Source: Desertibaculum subflavum (GTDB lineage: Bacteria; Pseudomonadota; Alphaproteobacteria; Ferrovibrionales; Ferrovibrionaceae). Taken from it: DNA of 35,123 bases. Shown here in pieces: positions 17,717 to 26,197 of this stretch (position 1 is its first letter; each line of letters starts with the position of its first letter). The stretch lies in NCBI GenBank assembly GCA_003576705.1, contig QOZS01000054.1, positions 1 through 35,123 of the forward strand. Reading direction: 5' to 3'. The translations under genes were made by a program, and so were the position numbers. Below the pieces are notes generated by a model. That model was not told where the DNA came from, ran no database searches, and worked only from the letters and a program-made list of their open reading frames with translations.

Positions 17717-18754
17717 ATGAAGCTCGGCATGCTCGTCGGATATTCCGGCGCCGAGGTGAAACTGCCGATCGAGCAGATCCTGGAGGCGGAGCGGCTCGGC
17801 TTCGATTCCGTATGGACGGCGGAGGCCTACGGCTCGGACGCGGTGACGCCCGCCGCCTGGATCCTGGCGCAGACCAGGAAGATCAAGGCCGGCACGGCCA
17901 TCATGCAGATCCCGGCGCGCCAGCCCTCGATGGTGGCGATGACCGCGATGACGCTCGACCAGCTGTCCGGCGGGCGCTTCATGATCGGCGTCGGCCCCTC
18001 CGGCCCGCAGGTCGCCGAAGGCTGGTACGGCATGCCGTACCCGAAGCCGGTCACGCGCACCCGCGAATATGTCGAGGTCATCCGCAAGATCCTGGCCCGC
18101 GAGGACGCGCTCAACTACCAGGGCGAATGCTTCCACATCCCGAACACCGGCCCGGGCACCACCGGCCTCGGCAAGCCCCTCAAATCGATCCTGCATGGCA
18201 ACCCGAAGATCCCGATCTACACCGCCGCGATCACCCATGCGGGCGTGCGCCTCGCCGCCGAGGTGGCGGACGGCTTCTTCCCCGTATGGATGAATCCTGA
18301 GCGGTTCGACATCTTCAAGCCGGCGATCGAGGAAGGCTTCGCCAAGGCACCCGGCAAGAGCCTGAAGAATTTTGACGTCGCGCCCTTCATCAACTGCGTC
18401 ATGGGCGACGACCTCGAAGCCTGCCGCAACCAAGTGAAGCAGAACCTGGCGCTTTATATCGGCGGCATGGGCGCGCGCGACAAGAATTTCTACAACGACT
18501 ACGCGATCCAGCTCGGCTATCCCGACGCGGCCAAGCAGATCCAGGATCTCTTCCTCGGCGGCCAGAAGCGCGAGGCGGTGGCCGCGGTGCCGGACCAGCT
18601 GGTCGACGACGTCGCCCTGGTCGGCCCGGCGGCGCGCATCAAGGACCGGCTCGGCGCCTGGAAGGCGGCGCATGGGCAAGGCCATGTCGGCACCATGATC
18701 GTCGGCGTGCGCACGCCCGCGGCGGCGCGCCTGCTGGCGGAGGAACTGCTCTAG
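17717..18754 (+). CDS. LLM class flavin-dependent oxidoreductase (luciferase-like / F420-type)
   Basis: A 345-residue TIM-barrel flavoenzyme. Seen: KLGMLVGYSG at the N-terminus, GFDSVWTAEAYGSDAVTP, KAGTAIMQIPARQPSMVAMTAMTLDQLSGGRFMIGVGPSGPQ (the core signature of luciferase-like monooxygenases) and IYTAAITHAGVRLAAEVADGFFPVW. The family uses reduced FMN or F420; its cofactor and substrate here are unknown. GGAAGGAAG upstream supports the ATG. It is followed after 27 bases by the DUF3592 gene. The last about 77 codons, the gap and the next gene are duplicated at 26498-27171. Confidence 0.92.
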   Translation: MKLGMLVGYSGAEVKLPIEQILEAERLGFDSVWTAEAYGSDAVTPAAWILAQTRKIKAGTAIMQIPARQPSMVAMTAMTLDQLSGGRFMIGVGPSGPQVAEGWYGMPYPKPVTRTREYVEVIRKILAREDALNYQGECFHIPNTGPGTTGLGKPLKSILHGNPKIPIYTAAITHAGVRLAAEVADGFFPVWMNPERFDIFKPAIEEGFAKAPGKSLKNFDVAPFINCVMGDDLEACRNQVKQNLALYIGGMGARDKNFYNDYAIQLGYPDAAKQIQDLFLGGQKREAVAAVPDQLVDDVALVGPAARIKDRLGAWKAAHGQGHVGTMIVGVRTPAAARLLAEELL

Positions 18755-19196
18755 CCGGATGACCCGCGCGAGGGGGCGCGGATGGATTCGGCGATGTTCA
18801 TCTTCGGCTCGGTGCTGCTCGGCCTCGGGCTCTGGATCGTCTTCGACGATCTCCGCTTCCGCACCCGCTCGCGCCGGGCCTTCGCCACCGTGCTGTCGAC
18901 CGAGAAGGTGGTGACGATGATCAACGAGGGCCAGGGCTCGGACGGCCGGTTCCGCCAGCGCGAGCACGTCGCCTGGAAGACACGCTACACTTTCCGCGCC
19001 GGCGGCCGCGACTACACCAACGAGGGCGAATTCCCGAGCGAGCCCGGCAAGGTGGTCTCGATCTGGTACGACCGCAAGAACCCGGAATGGGCGCGCACCT
19101 TCCGCTCGAAGGTGGAGTTCGGCTGGATTCTGATCGTGACCTCGCTCATCCCTTACGGCTTCTGGCTGATCGAGATCGGCGTCATCCCGCTGCCTT
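18533..19196 (+). repeat. Direct repeat copy 1 (664 bp) at the left edge of the island
   Basis: By direct comparison, 18533-19196 matches 26508-27171 in the same orientation with 7 mismatches and no gaps (about 99%). A weaker 8-of-10 match extends left to 18523. It covers the 3' end of the LLM gene, the 27-base gap and almost the whole DUF3592 gene. Outside these limits the flanks are unrelated. Confidence 0.95.
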
Positions 19197-19198
19197 AG
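18782..19198 (+). CDS. DUF3592 domain membrane protein, copy 1
   Basis: A 138-residue protein with an N-terminal helix (MFIFGSVLLGLGLWIVF) and a C-terminal helix (GWILIVTSLIPYGFWLIEIGV). Between them is a beta-rich domain ending in GKVVSIWYDRKNPEWAR, the typical DUF3592 pattern with a YDPxNP-like motif. Function of the family is unknown. It lies 27 bases after the LLM gene, with GAGGGGGCG upstream of the ATG. It differs from copy 2 by one residue, Glu versus Lys in RQ(R)EHVAW, plus silent changes and a TAG rather than TGA stop. Confidence 0.88.
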   Translation: MDSAMFIFGSVLLGLGLWIVFDDLRFRTRSRRAFATVLSTEKVVTMINEGQGSDGRFRQREHVAWKTRYTFRAGGRDYTNEGEFPSEPGKVVSIWYDRKNPEWARTFRSKVEFGWILIVTSLIPYGFWLIEIGVIPLP

Positions 19199-19299
19199 GT
19201 CTCTGCACCGACGCCAATCGGACGGTCCGCACGAGCGCGTCGAATCCCGTCGCGCGGTGGACAGCTTCTCCCAGTTACACTAACCCAACGCCAGAGTAC

Positions 19300-22200
19300 T
19301 CAGGATCGTTGTCCGAACAGGTCCGACTTGATGGCGTGATACGCCGCCTGAACGATACCCGCCATGTTCAGGTCGCTCGGACGCGCCAGGGGAAGGTCGA
19401 CATCGAACTTGAAGCTACGGCCGGAGACGGACGCATCCAGATGAAGCCTGACGGGCTTTCCCGCCATGGCGTCCCGCAGGCTGCCGTGAACTGTCGCCGC
19501 ATTCACGACCAGCGAGGCGAGCGTCTTCAAGATGCCCGATTCCGCCTTTAGAGCGGCATCATAGGCGGCCTGATAGGTCGCGATCTCGGCATCCTTGATC
19601 AGCGCCTTTTCGGCCTCCGCTACTCGGCTCTTTGCCGTGTTCAGCTCGCTCAACAGCCACTGTTCGAGATCGAGGGCAGTCTGCCCTCCAGGCAGTTTCG
19701 CCACCTTCTGGTTGACAGCGTCCAAGGCGTGCTGCGCCGCCGACAGGGAGTTCCGGCGCGCCTCCGCGAGCGCCTTGATGCGATCCACCGCCTGTTTCGC
19801 GGCCTCGATATCCGACGCGACATGGGTCAATCCGGGAGACCCTGGGCGCAGTTCAGTGGCGATCTCATTGGCCAGCCAGGGCCCGAAATGCGAGCTGAAG
19901 CTGCCGTCGATGGTGAAGTCCGTAAGATGCGCGAGATCCGTCCCGGCCGTCTTCGCGTCCCAGGTCAGCTTTCCCATCTGACCGAGATCCTCCACCTTGT
20001 GGAATCGCAGTCCCTGCTTCTCCACGACGATCTCGACGTCCTGGCGCGTGCCCAGCAGCCGAGTATCGGCCAGGATCTTGAAATGCGGGTCAAGCCCGAC
20101 GGAAGCATCGATGTCGACCTTCGCCCGATCGATCCTCAACGGGCCGATCTGTTTGACGTCAAGGTCGCCAGCCGCCTTCAGGCCGGTAAAGGTCAAGCTG
20201 GTATCGACCCGACCGAGATCGAGGCCGCCGAACCACAGCTGCCCGGCCAGCGCGACGCCCGGCTCCAGGTCGAGCTGCGGATCGCCCGATCCGGGCATGA
20301 CCAGCTTGGCCTTTATGTTCTTGAAGTGGAACGCAGGCAGTTGGTCCACCGGCAGCAGCTGGCTGATGTTCGGCGCGTTCCTGATCTTCTGCTCGTACCA
20401 TTCGACCGAGCCTGCGGCCTTCCTGTCGCCCAGCTTCCGGAGCGTCGTCTCCAGCAGCTTCGTGAAGAACGGCTGTGCCAACGCGGTCTTCAGATAGACC
20501 TCGCCCATCGCCAGGTAGGTGTTCAACCCGAACTCCTGTGCGTCGAAGGCAAACGCGAGCTTGGTCGGCGTCAGCGCCTCGGGAATGGCCGCCACCAGGA
20601 TGTCGTATCCGATGCGGTCGCCATCGACGACCTCCTGCGCCTTCATTCCGATCTCGACGGCGGAATCCGCGTCGACGCCGAGCTTGAACGTGACCTCCTC
20701 CAGGTCGAGGCCGATCATTCCCATGGCATTCGGCCATGTGCCCTTGACGGAGCCCAAGGTCCGTATTCCGACGCCGCCTGAACCGCCGAGTTCGACACCC
20801 AGCTGCAGCGTCACCAGCTTCGGCTGACGATTAGCCAGGCCCAGCACCATTTCGGCATCGACCTCGATGCCGAGATCGACGACCGAACCGCCATAGGCCA
20901 GATAGAATGCACCGCCGACATCCTTGGCCGGGTTCAGGAATCGCGGCAGGGACTTGGGGATCGGTGTCCGCGGCAATCTCGCCTTCAGGTTCAAGCGCGG
21001 CACGCCGCTGAGAATGCCGCCGACGCCGCCGCCCAGCACGACGGGGTCGGTGATGCTCAACCGTGTCAGCGCGGCCTTGAGGTCGCCGCCGAGCGACTTG
21101 GGGTCGAGCGGCGCCAATATGCCGACGCCCTGCGCGACTTCCATGCGGTAGCCCGGATCGGTCGAGACCACCGCCATGATGCGGCGAACCTCTTCCGGCA
21201 CCTGCCCGATATTGGTCTGCGTGATCGCATGCGTGCTGAGCGTCAGCACCAGCTTCGGCAGCTCGATCCGGCCGAACTCGGTCTTCGCCAGCGGCGGTAT
21301 CAGCTTTCCCAGGCTGAAGCTTTCGAGCGAGTAGAACAGCGTCACCTGATCCCGCTCGGGCCCGCCGAAATAGACCGCCGCCCTCTGCGTGACGTTCTTC
21401 GGCTTCCAGGTCAGGTCGCCGGCCAACTCCCTGGTCGAGACGGCAAGATTGGCGAATGCGAATTGATCGACGCCCGGCAGCTTGCCGATATGCGGAAGAT
21501 CGCTGACATCGATCCGGCTGGGCAGGCGAAACACGATGTCCTCGATCTTGCCGTCTGCGACGATCAGCTCCGCCTCCGTCTTGATCGGCGCCTTTCCGTT
21601 GATCGAGGCCTTGGCGTCGATCTTGAAGTCCAGGGCCTTGGATTTCTGACTGCTCTCCTCGAGATCGGCGCTGATCTCGATCTCCTTGAGCGATAGCCAT
21701 TGCAGCCCCAGCGGATGCTGCCAATCGTGCTTGGCGGATGCGGCGAACTTGAGCGCCTTCGCCGCGCCGCCGATTTCCTTGTCGACTTCGATGCCGCCGG
21801 CCAGGTCGAGCGGCGATCCGCGAATGGTCAGAATGAGATCGCCCTTGATGCCGACATCGACGCGGGCATGATCTGGCTGGCTCGGCTCCTTCTCGCCTTT
21901 GAGGGAGAAGACGGCGCGCTTGAACTCCATTCCGCTCGGCAGGTGTGCCGGCTTGAACGCCGGCATCGGCGCCGTGATGTCGATCGATTCGATGATCTGG
22001 ACGGCAATCTGCTTCGCCTGATCCCGCGCCGGACGCAGCACCGCCGGATCGATGGCACCGCTCAGCGGCAGCTTTCCCTGTCCCAGGCCGCCGAAGCCGA
22101 GCTTCTCGAACATTGCGTTGGCGCCGCCCGGGCTCTGCAGGTCGAGATGACCGAAGAAATTCAGGCCGGCCTTCAGGTCCACCTTCCCTGTCCCGCCGCC

Positions 22201-24420
22201 ATGCGCAAACGTGAACTTCGGAATGACGGGCTTCGGCAGATCGGCGAACGAAATCGATCGCGCGCCCCCGTCGCCGGCAGTGCCTTCCTTCGGCACGTAA
22301 AGGAACATCGCGTTGTCGACATGGCCGAGGTCGTCGATCGGCGTTCCCTTGAGCAGAGGCACATAGTCGGAGAACCTGAACCGGTCGTGGACCACCAGGA
22401 TGTTCGGCACTTTCCTGCCCTGGGAGGCGAACAGGTAGACGGTGGTGTCCTCGGCCCTGAAGCGTGCGGTCAGCGACAGGAAGTCGTTCCGCAGGCGAGC
22501 TTCCGTCACCTTGACGGCATCCAGCCCGGGCAGGTCGACCGACCCGGGGACGAAATCGGCGATCGAGAGGGTGGCACTCGAGATCGCGACCTCGATGAAC
22601 GGCTTCTTGTCGTCGTCGCGTATGAACCTCCCCTTCAGCGTCACCGGCTTGCGCTTGAAGGCCGCCGCGCCCGCCAGATCGAATCGGGCTTCGGTCTTGT
22701 TGTCCGCCAGCCTGGCGATGCCGAAATCGACCGCGAGGCGGCTCACCTCCAGGTTCGGCACCGTCGGCAGCAGATCCGACGGCTTGGGCAGCCGTCCGCC
22801 GATCGAAACGAAATCCTCGCCGATGGCGGGCTGGTCCCGGAACGACATGGTGGTGTCGACCGCACCCTGCCGGCCCGCCAGCTGAATGTGCATGACGGTC
22901 GTTCCGCTGCCTTCGATCTTGCCGGCCTTGGCCTGGAAGCGCAGCTCGGCCGGTCCGGAATCGACGACCCCCGCCAGCGACGTCGGCGCGAGCCCGGGAA
23001 GATTGATCCGGACGCGGATGTCGTTGATATCCTTCGAGGTGGAGGCCGCCTTGCCGTCCGCGAAGTGGCGAACGAAATCGCCGCCCACCGATCCGTCGAT
23101 CCGGATCGGGCCGGGCTTGATGCCAAAGGCCTGCTCGAACGCCAGAAGGGTTCCGGTGAACCGTTCGACTTCCGCGAAGAAGTTGACGCCCTGTTTGAGG
23201 ACGATCGCGCCTTCCTTGTTGGCGAATGCCCGCACGGCGGGTTGAAGTGCCTTCGGAAGGCTCGTGATGTGGATGTCGTTGTCGACTTCGGCGACGACGA
23301 TACCCGACGATTTCAAGTGCACGTCTTCCAGCCCGCCGAACCGGCCTTGGGCCACCTGGGCAAAGGAGAAGCTGCCGCGCGAGAACGCCAGATTCCAGCT
23401 CCCGCCCTGTCCGGCCGGTTTGGGCCCGGCGGGGTGCCCTGCATCCGCTGTCGGTGCCTTGCGGCCTGGCTTGGACTCTGGGACGGGCGCCGGATGCGGC
23501 TGGAGCGCCGACGGTGCGGGATTCCGCGGATGCAGCGGGCTCACCTCGACAGCGCTGCGGGCGGAATGATCGGTGGCACGCGCCATCGACGGCCCCAGCG
23601 CCGTCGCATGTTGTCGGCGCGCCTCGATGGCGCGCAGCGCACGCTCTCGCAGCTCCTCGCGCGTCAACGATGCGGCATCCGGATGCGCCGCGCGGCCCGC
23701 TTCGATTGCCCGGTGAGCGCCCGCTGTGAGGTCGCCGGCAATGGAGTTGCCCTGAAGCGGGTGCAGATGGTGCGGATCGGCTGGCTTCAGCGCGCGCTGT
23801 CTATCCTTGCGCGCCTCGTGTTTCGCGGCATCGAACGCATCCTCCGCATGTTGCCGGCGCGCTTCGATCGCGCGCCTCGCCCGCTCGCGCAGCGCTTCCT
23901 GGCTCAGTGGAGCCGCGTTCTGGCTCGGGTGCCGCTCGGCGGCGATTGCGCGCGGTCCGTCGGGAGCACCCCTTTCGGCCGCAGGCGTCTCCTGTCGCGC
24001 GCTCGAAACCGGCCCCTGGGCGCCACTTTTGGCCGGAAAGATCACGACGGCCAGGCCGCTCTCTCCGAGCGACGCGCTGTACCCGTCCGGTCCGCTATGC
24101 AGGTTCACGAGCTTCAGTGATTTCAGCGCAGGGATGCGCGCCAGCGCGGATCTGATTTCCGCCAGCTCGTCCGGCTCACCAGCATCCCGCGCAGCGGCCA
24201 CGCCGCGCCCGCGACTGGGCTCGCGAAGCCCGGACGGTATCGGCGGCGACTGAGCAAACTGCGGCCGTGCGGGCCCGATGCCGGATGTTGCCGCCGGCGC
24301 ATCGCTTGAAACGACGTGAGGTACCGCCGCCGACGACCGGCTCTCCGCCGCGGCTGACAGCGGCCAGCCGCAGGCCGACACGGCAAGGTAGAGTAGCACC
24401 CGGGGCTTCGCGGCAAGCAT
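19300..24420 (-). CDS. Very large exported protein (1706 residues), function unknown
   Basis: Not recognised. Seen: a signal peptide (hydrophobic about 6-22, cleavage near LSAAA-ES); a low-complexity Ala/Pro/Arg region to about residue 350 with two copies, 80 residues apart (about 172-192 and 252-272), of a helical motif ending RAIEARRQHA; then about 1200 residues of repetitive beta-strand pattern; a coiled coil near 1550-1640 (AEARRNSLSAAQHALDAVNQ); and a short C-terminal beta segment. Only a few cysteines near the N-terminus and no membrane helix apart from the signal. The long amphipathic beta pattern recalls AsmA/TamB-like or lipid-transfer groove proteins, but that is only an analogy. 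A run of six G precedes CGTC-ATG. It lies 15 bases after the lipoprotein gene, so the two form an operon. Confidence 0.85.
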   Translation of the reverse strand: MLAAKPRVLLYLAVSACGWPLSAAAESRSSAAVPHVVSSDAPAATSGIGPARPQFAQSPPIPSGLREPSRGRGVAAARDAGEPDELAEIRSALARIPALKSLKLVNLHSGPDGYSASLGESGLAVVIFPAKSGAQGPVSSARQETPAAERGAPDGPRAIAAERHPSQNAAPLSQEALRERARRAIEARRQHAEDAFDAAKHEARKDRQRALKPADPHHLHPLQGNSIAGDLTAGAHRAIEAGRAAHPDAASLTREELRERALRAIEARRQHATALGPSMARATDHSARSAVEVSPLHPRNPAPSALQPHPAPVPESKPGRKAPTADAGHPAGPKPAGQGGSWNLAFSRGSFSFAQVAQGRFGGLEDVHLKSSGIVVAEVDNDIHITSLPKALQPAVRAFANKEGAIVLKQGVNFFAEVERFTGTLLAFEQAFGIKPGPIRIDGSVGGDFVRHFADGKAASTSKDINDIRVRINLPGLAPTSLAGVVDSGPAELRFQAKAGKIEGSGTTVMHIQLAGRQGAVDTTMSFRDQPAIGEDFVSIGGRLPKPSDLLPTVPNLEVSRLAVDFGIARLADNKTEARFDLAGAAAFKRKPVTLKGRFIRDDDKKPFIEVAISSATLSIADFVPGSVDLPGLDAVKVTEARLRNDFLSLTARFRAEDTTVYLFASQGRKVPNILVVHDRFRFSDYVPLLKGTPIDDLGHVDNAMFLYVPKEGTAGDGGARSISFADLPKPVIPKFTFAHGGGTGKVDLKAGLNFFGHLDLQSPGGANAMFEKLGFGGLGQGKLPLSGAIDPAVLRPARDQAKQIAVQIIESIDITAPMPAFKPAHLPSGMEFKRAVFSLKGEKEPSQPDHARVDVGIKGDLILTIRGSPLDLAGGIEVDKEIGGAAKALKFAASAKHDWQHPLGLQWLSLKEIEISADLEESSQKSKALDFKIDAKASINGKAPIKTEAELIVADGKIEDIVFRLPSRIDVSDLPHIGKLPGVDQFAFANLAVSTRELAGDLTWKPKNVTQRAAVYFGGPERDQVTLFYSLESFSLGKLIPPLAKTEFGRIELPKLVLTLSTHAITQTNIGQVPEEVRRIMAVVSTDPGYRMEVAQGVGILAPLDPKSLGGDLKAALTRLSITDPVVLGGGVGGILSGVPRLNLKARLPRTPIPKSLPRFLNPAKDVGGAFYLAYGGSVVDLGIEVDAEMVLGLANRQPKLVTLQLGVELGGSGGVGIRTLGSVKGTWPNAMGMIGLDLEEVTFKLGVDADSAVEIGMKAQEVVDGDRIGYDILVAAIPEALTPTKLAFAFDAQEFGLNTYLAMGEVYLKTALAQPFFTKLLETTLRKLGDRKAAGSVEWYEQKIRNAPNISQLLPVDQLPAFHFKNIKAKLVMPGSGDPQLDLEPGVALAGQLWFGGLDLGRVDTSLTFTGLKAAGDLDVKQIGPLRIDRAKVDIDASVGLDPHFKILADTRLLGTRQDVEIVVEKQGLRFHKVEDLGQMGKLTWDAKTAGTDLAHLTDFTIDGSFSSHFGPWLANEIATELRPGSPGLTHVASDIEAAKQAVDRIKALAEARRNSLSAAQHALDAVNQKVAKLPGGQTALDLEQWLLSELNTAKSRVAEAEKALIKDAEIATYQAAYDAALKAESGILKTLASLVVNAATVHGSLRDAMAGKPVRLHLDASVSGRSFKFDVDLPLARPSDLNMAGIVQAAYHAIKSDLFGQRS

Positions 24421-24435
24421 GACGCCCCCCTGTCG

Positions 24436-25155
24436 TTAGTTTCCGCACCACCCGTAAAGGTCGCCGGTGGAAGCGCAGAGCGCAGTGCAGATCGTTGCGC
24501 TCGAATTCTTCGAGCAATAGTCGCTGCAATCGCTTCCCTCGGGGCTGGACGCACAGGCTTGCGCCGCGCTGCCGCCGCCAGAGCGATCGCTCTTGCCTTT
24601 GGAGCGCGACTTTCCGTCGCCGCCGGACGTGTCCGAAACGGTCGCCGCCGGCAGGGTGACCGGTGCGCGCTGTCCCGGTGGCGTGCCCTGCTGGACTTGC
24701 GCCGGACCGATACGTTCGATCGTTCTCAGCACTTCGCGGAACAGCCCGGCCTTCTGGTCGTCGGTGAAGTTCGAGTTCATGAACAGCTCGCAGGTCCGAT
24801 AGAGCAGGTCGCGAACCATCAGCACGTTCGCTGATCGCCCGCCCAGCCCGTCCTGCTCGACATCCTGGTCGTCGTCCCCCTTGTCCTGACCGCCCAGGTT
24901 GACGAGGGTAAGAGAGAAATCGACATCCACATCGGCGCTGGTGGCGGCGTCGGGAGGCGGTTCCGTGCAAACGACCGTCCGCCCGCTGCGGTCGGAGATG
25001 ATGGTGTGACGCTTGCCCGACGTCGTCGAGATGATCCGCTTGCCCTCCCTCGACAGATCGATCTGCTCCGCGCGAAGCACGTCTTCGACGCTGCTGCAGG
25101 AGGCCGCCATAAGTCCGCAAAAAAGGACGGCAAGAGCTTCGCGGTACATTCTCAT
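24436..25155 (-). CDS. Lipoprotein with cysteine-rich C-terminus
   Basis: A 239-residue protein. Seen: a signal peptide with lipobox ending LMAASC, so Cys20 should be lipidated. A middle domain contains VVCTEPPPDA (Cys63) and RTCELFMNSNFTDDQ (Cys122), a motif pair I associate with uncharacterised secreted proteobacterial proteins (low certainty). A Ser/Gly/Lys linker follows, then a tail with six cysteines (201, 210, 214, 223, 227, 237), probably disulfide-bonded in the periplasm. A run of seven G precedes CGTTC-ATG. It is first in a two-gene unit with the 1706-residue protein, suggesting a shared envelope role. An alternative ATG two codons later is possible. Confidence 0.85.
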   Translation of the reverse strand: MRMYREALAVLFCGLMAASCSSVEDVLRAEQIDLSREGKRIISTTSGKRHTIISDRSGRTVVCTEPPPDAATSADVDVDFSLTLVNLGGQDKGDDDQDVEQDGLGGRSANVLMVRDLLYRTCELFMNSNFTDDQKAGLFREVLRTIERIGPAQVQQGTPPGQRAPVTLPAATVSDTSGGDGKSRSKGKSDRSGGGSAAQACASSPEGSDCSDYCSKNSSATICTALCASTGDLYGWCGN

Positions 25156-25231
25156 GAACGCCCCCCCAAGTCGGCCGTGAGCCGACGCACGTCCGCTTTT
25201 TTGTCAGTCTAACTTTAAAGCTCACCGGTCG

Positions 25232-25250
25232 CTAGCATTAGCTATGCTAG
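25232..25250. promoter_or_regulatory. Perfect 7-5-7 palindrome, candidate operator
   Basis: CTAGCAT (25232-25238), spacer TAGCT, ATGCTAG (25244-25250). It lies in an A/T-richer patch between the two divergent island units, 77 bases from the lipoprotein start and 90 bases from the + strand start. It also lies 4 bases upstream of a candidate -35 box. It looks like a dimeric regulator site; no regulator gene is in the island. Confidence 0.5.
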
Positions 25251-25254
25251 TCTT

Positions 25255-25283
25255 TTGGCAATAAGGTCGGTCTGATCCACAAT
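25255..25283 (+). promoter_or_regulatory. Candidate promoter for the pentapeptide/TIR-like gene
   Basis: TTGGCA (25255-25260, 5 of 6 to consensus), a 17-base spacer and CACAAT (25278-25283, 4 of 6). Transcription would begin near 25290, about 50 bases before the ATG. The palindrome just upstream would be well placed for control. Confidence 0.4.
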
Positions 25284-25339
25284 TCGACCGCATGCATCGG
25301 CCAATTCATCCGATCGCAGAATGCGATCAAGGGGGAGTG

Positions 25340-26197
25340 ATGCGGCTTCTTACAGCGATCATTTCCGCGATGGTGGCGGTTTCTCTACCGGAATACTGCC
25401 TTGCGTTCAGCGAATCTGCCCTTGCCAAGCTGCGCGACACGCGGCACTGCGCGCAATGCGACCTCAAGGGCGCCGACCTTTCGGGGATGGATCTGCGCAA
25501 CGCCGACCTCAGCGGCGCCGATCTCCGCGGCGCCGATCTCAGCCATGCGAGGCTGGTCGGCACCAATCTCGAGAACGCGAATCTCGAAGGCAGCCGGGTC
25601 TACGGCATCTCGGCCTGGCGGCTGCGGCTGAGCGGAGCGCGGCAATCGGGCCTGATCGTGACGCCACCGGGACAGCCGGAAGTGACGACCGACAATCTCG
25701 AGATGGCCCCGTTCATCTTCCTGCTGCTGGACAACACCAAGCTGCACGATGCGATCGACAGCCTGACCGAGAAGGTCGTGCTGATCCTCGGCCGGTTCAC
25801 GCCGCCGCGAAAGCAGATCCTGGATACGATCCGCGCCGAGCTGAAGGCCCGCAACTACACCCCTGTCGTCTTCGACTTCGAGAAGCCAGGGAAGCGCGAC
25901 ATCACGGAGACGGTATCGCTGCTCGCCAACATGTCGCGCTTCGTCATCGCCGATATCACCGAAGCCAAGAGCATCCCGCAGGAGCTGTCGCAGATCGTAC
26001 CCAACCTGCCCTCCGTGCCGGTACAGCCGATCCTGAAAGCCGGTTCCGACGAGTACAGCATGTTCGAGCATTTCAAGCGCTATCCCTGGGTACTCGAAAC
26101 CTATCAGTACAAGGACGTCGACGATGTCACCGCCGCGCTCGGGACCCGAATCATCGACCCGGTCGAGCAGAAGGCAAGCGCGCTGCGCCCGAAATGA
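25340..26197 (+). CDS. Exported pentapeptide-repeat protein with TIR/deoxyribosyltransferase-like C-terminal domain
   Basis: A 285-residue protein. The ATG at 25340 is preferred because AAGGGGGAG lies just before it and a signal peptide follows (MRLLTAIISAMVAVSLPEYCLA). Seen: CAQC (37-40), then about nine pentapeptide repeats (about 41-88, such as ADLSGADLRGADLS), a linker, and an alpha/beta domain at about 145-272: VVLILGRFTPPRKQILDTI, TPVVFDFEKP, SRFVIADITEAKSIPQEL and FKRYPWVLETYQY. Arg152, Ser211 and Glu215 are placed like the substrate and catalytic residues of TIR-type NADases and nucleoside deoxyribosyltransferases; this fold assignment is inference. Similar pentapeptide fusions are known to me mainly from cyanobacteria. 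An export signal on such a domain is odd. It is divergent from the lipoprotein operon. Confidence 0.85.
   Translation: MRLLTAIISAMVAVSLPEYCLAFSESALAKLRDTRHCAQCDLKGADLSGMDLRNADLSGADLRGADLSHARLVGTNLENANLEGSRVYGISAWRLRLSGARQSGLIVTPPGQPEVTTDNLEMAPFIFLLLDNTKLHDAIDSLTEKVVLILGRFTPPRKQILDTIRAELKARNYTPVVFDFEKPGKRDITETVSLLANMSRFVIADITEAKSIPQELSQIVPNLPSVPVQPILKAGSDEYSMFEHFKRYPWVLETYQYKDVDDVTAALGTRIIDPVEQKASALRPK

Noticed and set aside
21700..24120. 806-codon + strand frame opposite the giant exported protein
   Set aside because: Very Arg/Asp/Gly-rich with no domain, while the - strand has a signal peptide, ribosome binding site and regular strand pattern.
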